10,085 nt of DNA, taken from NCBI GenBank assembly GCA_003646995.1, contig QMLZ01000097.1, positions 1 through 10,085 on the forward strand. The letters are read 5' to 3'. Source of the DNA: Deltaproteobacteria bacterium. GTDB lineage: Bacteria; Desulfobacterota; DSM-4660; Desulfatiglandales; Desulfatiglandaceae. This document shows positions 5,813 to 10,085 of the stretch, one piece after another (the stretch's first letter is position 1; every line of letters starts with the position of its first letter). The position numbers were made by a program, and so were the translations under genes. The notes under the pieces are model-generated. The model did not search any database. It was given only the letters and a program-made list of their open reading frames with translations, and was not told the DNA's origin.

Positions 5813-6679
5813 TTACACCCCCAAAAATTCACTTACCTGCGACCAAACATCTCTTACGCGGTTTGCTGAATGAGAATTACCATCAAATTCAATTATGCTC
5901 TTGCCTTGAACCATTGCCTTTGTAAATAAAGGGTCAAAGGGAATCCTTCCCATCAAATGCACGCCTTTTGCCTTTGCCAAGGCCTCGATCGCCTCTGTTG
6001 CGGTGGGATTCAGGTCGAATTTATTTACGCACAACAAGGCCGGGACCCTAAAATGAGAAGCAAGCTGAACCACCCTTTCCATATCATGCTTGCCGGATAC
6101 GGTGGGCTCTGCCACCACCAATACGGCGCTCGCCCCGCCTATTGAGGCAATTACCGGGCACCCAACACCCGGGGGACCATCGGTAATAATAAGGTCAAGA
6201 CCCTCGGTTTCAGCCAATTTCTTTGCCTCTTGGCGTACCAAGGTTACCAATTTTCCTGAGTTCTCTTCCGCTATTCCCAGTCTTGCATGCACCATGGGAC
6301 CGAACCGTGTAGCCGAAATGAACCACTGGCCGCATGTATTTTCTGGAAAATCAATGGCCCCTTCCGGGCAAAAATAATAGCAAACACCACAGCCCTCACA
6401 TTCGATGGAGTCCACCACGAAATCCTCGCTTATTGCATCCCACCTGCACAGCTCGCGGCATAGGCCGCACTGTGTGCACTGTTCCTCATTAATAACCGCG
6501 GTATGGCCTCCTGTGAAATCATGTTCCTCTTTGACCGCGGGATCCATTATCAGGTGAAGGTCCGCTGCATCAACATCTCCATCACATAGAACCTTGTTCC
6601 GAGACAAGGCAGCAAAGGCTGCCACCAAACTCGTTTTGCCTGTTCCTCCCTTACCACTTATAATCACCAGCTCTTTCAT
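5813..6679 (-). CDS. MinD-type ATPase with inserted 2x[4Fe-4S] ferredoxin domain (second copy)
   Basis: 288-residue cytoplasmic P-loop ATPase of the COG1149 type. The deviant Walker A GKGGTGKT is at 9-16 (signature Lys10, Lys15), and the Walker B/switch DGPPG begins at 167. A ferredoxin insertion lies between them, with two CxxCxxCxxxC sets: Cys68/71/74/78 and Cys94/97/100/104. The first set lacks the Pro after its last Cys; the second has it. Members of this family accompany Mrp and NifX-like proteins and are thought to couple nucleotide use to Fe-S cluster handling or electron transfer; the exact role is not known. The start is 6 bp after the stop of the upstream paralogue, with a GGGAG site inside the end of that gene, so the two are probably translationally coupled. 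It corresponds in type to the paired ATPases of the Desulfovibrio orp region. Confidence 0.92.
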   Translation of the reverse strand: MKELVIISGKGGTGKTSLVAAFAALSRNKVLCDGDVDAADLHLIMDPAVKEEHDFTGGHTAVINEEQCTQCGLCRELCRWDAISEDFVVDSIECEGCGVCYYFCPEGAIDFPENTCGQWFISATRFGPMVHARLGIAEENSGKLVTLVRQEAKKLAETEGLDLIITDGPPGVGCPVIASIGGASAVLVVAEPTVSGKHDMERVVQLASHFRVPALLCVNKFDLNPTATEAIEALAKAKGVHLMGRIPFDPLFTKAMVQGKSIIEFDGNSHSANRVRDVWSQVSEFLGV

Positions 6680-6685
6680 GTCATG

Positions 6686-7528
6686 TTAACTCCCTCTCAC
6701 GCTTTCACTGATCTGGCCATAAAGAGAAACAAATCTGTCCTTCCACTCTGGCATCACTTCCACCAAAAGCTCTCCTCTCGAATAGCTTTCTGCTATCTTC
6801 CGATCAAAGGGAATTTCCATTAGGACTGGTATGCCTTCCTCTTGTGCATACCGCCTTACCCGATCATCCCCAATATCAGAGCGGTTTATAACAAGCCCGT
6901 GAGGAATGTCGAGGATCTTTACAGCACCAACGGCAAGTTTAAGGTCATACAGCCCAAAGGGTGTAGGCTCGGTTACCAGGAGTACAAAGTCTGCCCCCTT
7001 CATGGCAGCTATTACCGGGCAGGAAGTCCCTGGCGGGGCATCTATGATTGTGAGCTTGTCGGGAGCTCCAAGTGATCTCACCTTGCGTATCAAGGGTGGA
7101 CTCATGGCCTCTCCCACTCGAAGGCTACCGTGGATAAATTCAATGCCATTGTAATGCCCCTTTTCTACAATCCCAATCTCGCGGCCTGTTTCACCTATGG
7201 CATTCTCGGGGCACACCTTTACACATCCTCCACAGCTATGACATAACTCGTGGAAGGTCAAAACAGTCTCACCTATGACCACGATGGCCTTAAACTGGCA
7301 TATTTCAGCACATTTGCCGCATAGGGTGCATTTTTCTTCATCTACCACTGGTACTGGAACCGTAACAATGTCCGAATCCTCCATCTCGGGGGCCAGGAAA
7401 AGATGAGCATTGGGCTGTTCCACATCGCAGTCAAGAAGCTGCACCCCTTCCCCCAGTGATGCTGCTAGGTTCGTCGCCACAGTGGTCTTTCCCGTCCCGC
7501 CCTTTCCGCTTGCAACACTTATGATCAT
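6686..7528 (-). CDS. MinD-type ATPase with inserted 2x[4Fe-4S] ferredoxin domain (first copy)
   Basis: 280-residue paralogue of the gene that follows it, again COG1149-like and cytoplasmic. Walker A GKGGTGKT is at 8-15, and DAPPG begins at 163. Ferredoxin cysteines are 67/70/73/77 and 96/99/102/106 (CPENAIG after the last). The paralogues are clearly diverged: the nucleotide motifs and cysteine spacing agree while most other positions differ, suggesting a heterodimer or two distinct clients rather than a recent duplication. The ATG at 7528 has GAGGG seven bases upstream. The gap to the IscU-like gene is 19 bp, so this belongs to the same operon. The role in Fe-S or metal-cofactor transfer is inferred from family and context. 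Confidence 0.92.
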   Translation of the reverse strand: MIISVASGKGGTGKTTVATNLAASLGEGVQLLDCDVEQPNAHLFLAPEMEDSDIVTVPVPVVDEEKCTLCGKCAEICQFKAIVVIGETVLTFHELCHSCGGCVKVCPENAIGETGREIGIVEKGHYNGIEFIHGSLRVGEAMSPPLIRKVRSLGAPDKLTIIDAPPGTSCPVIAAMKGADFVLLVTEPTPFGLYDLKLAVGAVKILDIPHGLVINRSDIGDDRVRRYAQEEGIPVLMEIPFDRKIAESYSRGELLVEVMPEWKDRFVSLYGQISESVRGS

Positions 7529-7547
7529 TCTTAATCCCTCAACATGT

Positions 7548-8018
7548 TTAACTATTTGGCTCGCTAGCCTCGCCTTTGCGGGTTTCTCTTACCTGCTTTG
7601 TCATGTAGTTATTCAATGCCTCCTGCATTGTTTCTCCAGCCAGAAATGCGCAGTGTTCATCTTCTTTTGGCAGGCCACCTAATTTGTCCAATATGGCCTC
7701 TCCGGTAACAAAGGTAAGCTCATCCGGCGTCTTGCCAATGGCCATCTCGGCAGCAAATGAGCCGCATACTGCACTTGAGCCGCACCCATCCGTCAAGAAA
7801 GAGGCCTCTTTAACCCTGCCATCTTCAAATTTCAGAAAAATCTCCATAGTATCCCCGCACTTCCCAGTGAGACGGGCATACCCATCGGGATTCGGCATCC
7901 TTCCCATATAGCGCATATTCAGCCAGCGCTCCAAGCCTTGCTCACCGTATGCCTTTTTGGTTTCCTCGTAGATTTGCTCTTGAAGCTCAGCTACAAACTC
8001 ATCAAGGTCATCTTGCAT
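7548..8018 (-). CDS. IscU/NifU N-terminal-like Fe-S cluster scaffold
   Basis: 156-residue cytoplasmic protein of the IscU/NifU-N family, on which Fe-S clusters are assembled. Three conserved cysteines are in place: Cys54 in GKCGD (with Asp56), Cys79 in the DGCGSSAVCGS segment, and Cys123 in EHCAFLAGET. Cys85 is an extra one. The N-terminal ~45 residues form a family-atypical Glu-rich helix ahead of the NPDGYARLTG entry point. The LPPVK motif used for HscA chaperone binding in ISC-type IscU is replaced by LPKED, and no IscS-like desulfurase is adjacent. The frame is open up to 8078, but that extension overlaps the upstream gene; the ATG at 8018 with GGGGGG upstream is preferred. It probably supplies clusters to the two ATPases that follow. 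Confidence 0.88.
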   Translation of the reverse strand: MQDDLDEFVAELQEQIYEETKKAYGEQGLERWLNMRYMGRMPNPDGYARLTGKCGDTMEIFLKFEDGRVKEASFLTDGCGSSAVCGSFAAEMAIGKTPDELTFVTGEAILDKLGGLPKEDEHCAFLAGETMQEALNNYMTKQVRETRKGEASEPNS

Positions 8019-8041
8019 CCGAGCAATCCCCCCTTTGCAGT

Positions 8042-8236
8042 TTATTCCCGCGTCATGGCAGTACCACACTTTGGACATTTTACATCAAAGCACGGTACGC
8101 CTCTCTCGTGGGGCACTTTCTCCCCACAGTTAGGGCATACACAATAGCCACCAGGGCCCATGCCTCTGCCTCCGCCCATACCTCTTCCCATTCCTCCTCC
8201 GCGGCCTCCTCCCATGCCTGCTCCTTGTGGTGCCAT
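8042..8236 (-). CDS. Small Gly/Met/Arg-rich zinc-ribbon protein
   Basis: 64 residues. Residues 1-30 are a low-complexity tail of Gly, Met and Arg (GGGRGGGMGRGMGGGRGMG). Residues 31-64 carry six cysteines: Cys32, 34, 37, 49, 54 and 57, with CPNCG and CPKCG knuckles around PHERGVPC. This arrangement looks like a rubredoxin/zinc-ribbon type metal site. Similar short proteins are often found beside Mrp and NifX-like genes in anaerobes, as far as I know without an assigned role. The ATG at 8236 has a strong AAGGAGGG site. The stop is 23 bp before the IscU-like start, so it is part of the operon. A metal or partner-binding adaptor is a guess. Confidence 0.82.
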   Translation of the reverse strand: MAPQGAGMGGGRGGGMGRGMGGGRGMGPGGYCVCPNCGEKVPHERGVPCFDVKCPKCGTAMTRE

Positions 8237-8302
8237 ACCGTCCCTCCTTCATTTTGGGTTAATAACAACTTGGATGTATCAGCCCCGGGGAACACCCAAG
8301 GC

Positions 8303-9181
8303 CTATTGTGCACTCCTTGTTGTCTCTCTCTTCTCTTCTAATGCTTCAACTATTCGGTCTACAATTTGTGAGAAGGCCTCCCTAAAAGCTGACCCATCCT
8401 TCTCGAGAATATCCATCTTTCCGGCATCCCCATTTTCTACCACATCGATCTCTATGGGAAGGCTACCCAAGAATCTTAGTCCTTGCTCCTTGGCCGTAAG
8501 CATACCGCCGTGCGCCTTAAAAAGCTCTATTATCTCTCCGCAATGGGGGCACTTGAACCCACTCATATTTTCCACAATGCCCAAGATCTCCATATTTACT
8601 GTCCGGCAGAAGTTGATAGACTTTCTCACATCTGCAAGGGAAATCTCCTGAGGCGTAGTGACGATTAGTGCCTTGGCATCTGGTATAGTCTGTGCCACAG
8701 TAAGGGGCTCATCCCCCGTGCCAGGAGGGGAATCAATAATTAGGTAGTCTAGGTCCTCCCATTCAATATCAGCTATGAACTGACGAATGACGCCGATTTT
8801 CAATGGGCCGCGCCATATGGTGGCCCTATCCTTGTCGTCCCCCATGAGGGGCTCAATGGAAATTACGTCAAGGTTTTCTGAATAGTGTACAGGTTTGGCC
8901 TTCCCCTGCTTGCTTCCAGGTAGGATGCTACCCTTTAGGCCGAGTAATCTCGGAATACTGGGGCCGTGGAGATCAACGTCCATTAAGCCCACCTTGTAGC
9001 CTCTCTTTGCCAAGGCTACGGCAAGATAAGCGGCCACACTGCTCTTTCCGACTCCACCCTTTCCACTCATGACGAGTATCTTATGACGTATATGGCCCAG
9101 TCTTTCTTTTATCTCCATGTCTTGCTTTTTGTGTTCATCGTCAAATGCGGGCATGCCACAACTTTTTCCTTCCTCTGCCAT
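8303..9181 (-). CDS. Mrp/NBP35-family P-loop ATPase (Fe-S carrier)
   Basis: 292-residue cytoplasmic ATPase of the Mrp/ApbC/NBP35 group that binds and transfers Fe-S clusters. Walker A GKGGVGKS is at 40-47, MDVDLHGPSIPRLLG follows (67-81), the switch region DSPPGTGDE starts at 150, and the family motif ENMSGFKCPHCG is at 204-215, with the CxxC (Cys211, Cys214) that bridges a cluster in the dimer. The N-terminal tail (1-30) has only one Cys (Cys8), so the extra N-terminal cluster of eukaryotic NBP35 is unlikely. In Desulfovibrio the orp-linked Mrp carries a fused C-terminal NifX-like domain; this one ends after the ATPase domain, and the NifX-like proteins are separate genes. The ATG at 9181 has AAGGAGGT upstream. 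It lies 26 bp after the NifX-like gene. Confidence 0.93.
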   Translation of the reverse strand: MAEEGKSCGMPAFDDEHKKQDMEIKERLGHIRHKILVMSGKGGVGKSSVAAYLAVALAKRGYKVGLMDVDLHGPSIPRLLGLKGSILPGSKQGKAKPVHYSENLDVISIEPLMGDDKDRATIWRGPLKIGVIRQFIADIEWEDLDYLIIDSPPGTGDEPLTVAQTIPDAKALIVTTPQEISLADVRKSINFCRTVNMEILGIVENMSGFKCPHCGEIIELFKAHGGMLTAKEQGLRFLGSLPIEIDVVENGDAGKMDILEKDGSAFREAFSQIVDRIVEALEEKRETTRSAQ

Positions 9182-9207
9182 TATCTCTCTTACCTCCTTG
9201 GATTAAA

Positions 9208-9600
9208 TTACAATTGTTTGGACCTTTCCCTATAGTAAACTCTCGTCATTTCCGCAAGTTGCTCTTCCCCGCACCCCGGCATAACGAATCGGCCATCACA
9301 CAGGGAACCATCGACATATGCATGTACCACTTCGTCAGCCTGGCCCGATATCCACGGAATGACCTTTATCCCCGAAGCCATCAGCATGTTCCTGAGTTGG
9401 GAAGATATGGCTCCGCAAATGAGGAGTTCAACCCCCAAGCCCTTCAGCTTATTGCACCTCCGGGTCACATCAGAATCATCTATAGATGTTTCAAAAAGCT
9501 TCTTCTGTCGCCTCCCTTGCACATCTACCACCATCAATCTGGAAGCGCTATCAAAAACTGGCGAGACTTTTCCATCCCAAACGGGTATAGCGATCTTCAT
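9208..9600 (-). CDS. NifX/NifB-C-like (dinitrogenase Fe-Mo cofactor family) protein, ORP-type
   Basis: 130-residue single-domain protein of the NifX/NafY cofactor-binding family. MKIAIPVWDGKVSPVFDSA is the typical first strand and loop, 'VELLICGAISSQLRNML' the central strand-helix, and 'GIKVIPWISG' the next strand. The C-terminus 'MPGCGEEQLAE' is less common. The family includes NifX-type carriers of metal clusters and the Desulfovibrio orange protein, which binds a Mo-Cu cluster without covalent Cys ligands. In this context (Mrp next to it, MinD-type pair downstream) an ORP-like role in metal-cofactor binding is the best guess. The ATG at 9600 is the only reasonable start (an in-frame TAG lies just upstream) but has no clear Shine-Dalgarno. 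The 68-bp gap upstream shows no convincing promoter or terminator. Confidence 0.87.
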   Translation of the reverse strand: MKIAIPVWDGKVSPVFDSASRLMVVDVQGRRQKKLFETSIDDSDVTRRCNKLKGLGVELLICGAISSQLRNMLMASGIKVIPWISGQADEVVHAYVDGSLCDGRFVMPGCGEEQLAEMTRVYYRERSKQL

Positions 9601-9668
9601 GGGCCACTAAACCACACTGTCCGTCGTTTATTCGCTAAGAATCCCATGGGGCTTCCATGAAAAACTTC

Positions 9669-10085
9669 TTAATGATCACACACGTTCTGGCCCGTTGCCA
9701 GAGTCCCCATCAGATATTGAGTTACCGCTTCCTCAGGATCCATCTCCGGTGCCCCAGTTACTACGCGTATGCCTTTCTCCTCAAACAGGCCCAGGGCCCT
9801 CCTCCCCATGCCGCCAGCAATTACCACATCAACCCCTTGCTCTGCCATCCAATTCGGCAACACACCTGGTTCATGGGGGGGAGGAGTCTTTGCCTCCTTG
9901 CCCTTGATCCGTCCATTTTCCACATCTACGATTAGGAATGATTCACTATGGCCGAAATGAGGATTAAGCCTCCCTCCGCTTACAGGGACAGCAATACGCA
10001 GGTGATTTCCTTCAAGGCCAACGGGCCGGGTTTCGTCTCCCGGGCCCGGCCTATGATAGCCCGGCTCCTTCCCTTGAGGACCAGC
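9669..10085 (-). CDS. NifX-like (dinitrogenase Fe-Mo cofactor family) protein, 5'-truncated by window edge
   Basis: 138 codons to a TAA at 9671-9669; the frame stays open to the window's right end, so the start lies outside. From about residue 29 the product reads LRIAVPVSGGRLNPHFGHSE, then FLIVDVENG, GVDVVIAGGMGRRALGLFEEKGI and 'CDH' at the end. These are standard signatures of the NifX/NifB-C-like family (HFG-type loop, GGxGxRA turn). The ~28 residues before it, rich in Gly and Pro (AGPQGKEPGYHRPGPG), belong to an upstream tail or linker. An ATG-like call at the GTG near 9923 would remove the first strand and is wrong. As the first visible gene of the operon it is the upstream NifX-type partner of the next gene. 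Confidence 0.85.
   Translation of the reverse strand, partial: AGPQGKEPGYHRPGPGDETRPVGLEGNHLRIAVPVSGGRLNPHFGHSESFLIVDVENGRIKGKEAKTPPPHEPGVLPNWMAEQGVDVVIAGGMGRRALGLFEEKGIRVVTGAPEMDPEEAVTQYLMGTLATGQNVCDH

Noticed and set aside
8019..8078. Longer start for the IscU-like gene
   Set aside because: It would overlap the zinc-ribbon gene and translate the complement of its end; the ATG at 8018 has a G-rich site.
8237..8302. Sigma54 promoter in this and the other gaps of the ORP-like block
   Set aside because: The known orp operons use sigma54, so I looked for TGGCAC-N5-TTGC spacing by eye in the gaps and found none; the promoter is probably beyond 10085.
8160..8651. Pro-rich plus-strand frame opposite the Gly-rich gene and Mrp
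   Set aside because: The Pro-rich start is merely the complement of Gly/Met/Arg codons in the zinc-ribbon gene.
1..10085. CRISPR arrays, tRNA, rRNA, insertion sequences or phage genes
   Set aside because: No regularly spaced repeats, no cloverleaf or rRNA-like segment and no transposase or integrase motif seen by eye.

Overview
The window looks like chromosome of a strictly anaerobic, moderate-G+C bacterium, most likely a sulfate-reducing or syntrophic member of the Desulfobacterota (Deltaproteobacteria). This rests on three things: an 'orange protein' (ORP)-type cluster of Mrp, NifX-like and ferredoxin-containing MinD ATPases, an ETF:quinone oxidoreductase, and a UGA that is best read as selenocysteine. 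The lineage is an inference from gene content; no rRNA or marker gene is present.

Layout: a partial FadR/GntR-type regulator runs rightward off the left edge (1-175). Everything else is on the minus strand and is read from right to left. First comes an ORP-like block (10085 down to 5813): a NifX-family protein cut by the window edge, a second NifX-family protein, a Mrp/NBP35-type ATPase, a tiny Gly-rich zinc-ribbon protein, an IscU-like scaffold, and two tandem MinD-type ATPases with inserted 2x[4Fe-4S] ferredoxin domains. Next is an electron-transfer block: ETF:quinone oxidoreductase (5735-4035), then a DsrE-like protein (3821-3465) whose gene is interrupted by one in-frame TGA at the first position of a CxxC-type motif. 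Then come a Tat-exported metallo-beta-lactamase-fold protein of the COG1237 type (3283-2240), a clear rho-independent terminator, an alpha/beta hydrolase (2002-1142) and a 3-hydroxybutyrate-dehydrogenase-like SDR (1043-183), which ends 7 bp from the convergent regulator.

How the genes may work together: the right half is Fe-S or metal-cofactor handling machinery (scaffold, ATP-dependent carriers, NifX-type cofactor binders). The middle moves electrons between an electron-transfer flavoprotein and the quinone pool, with a small redox-active UxxC protein beside it. The left end is carbon metabolism of ester/acyl or hydroxy-acid type. One electron-transfer module for fatty- or hydroxy-acid oxidation is plausible, but a shared function is inference; only strand, order and spacing are seen.

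The most notable item is the DsrE-like selenoprotein. A plain ORF call stops at residue 79 and would lose the UxxC motif and the last 38 residues. Several start sites also differ from the longest open frame: the alpha/beta hydrolase, the IscU-like protein, the MBL protein and the DsrE protein.
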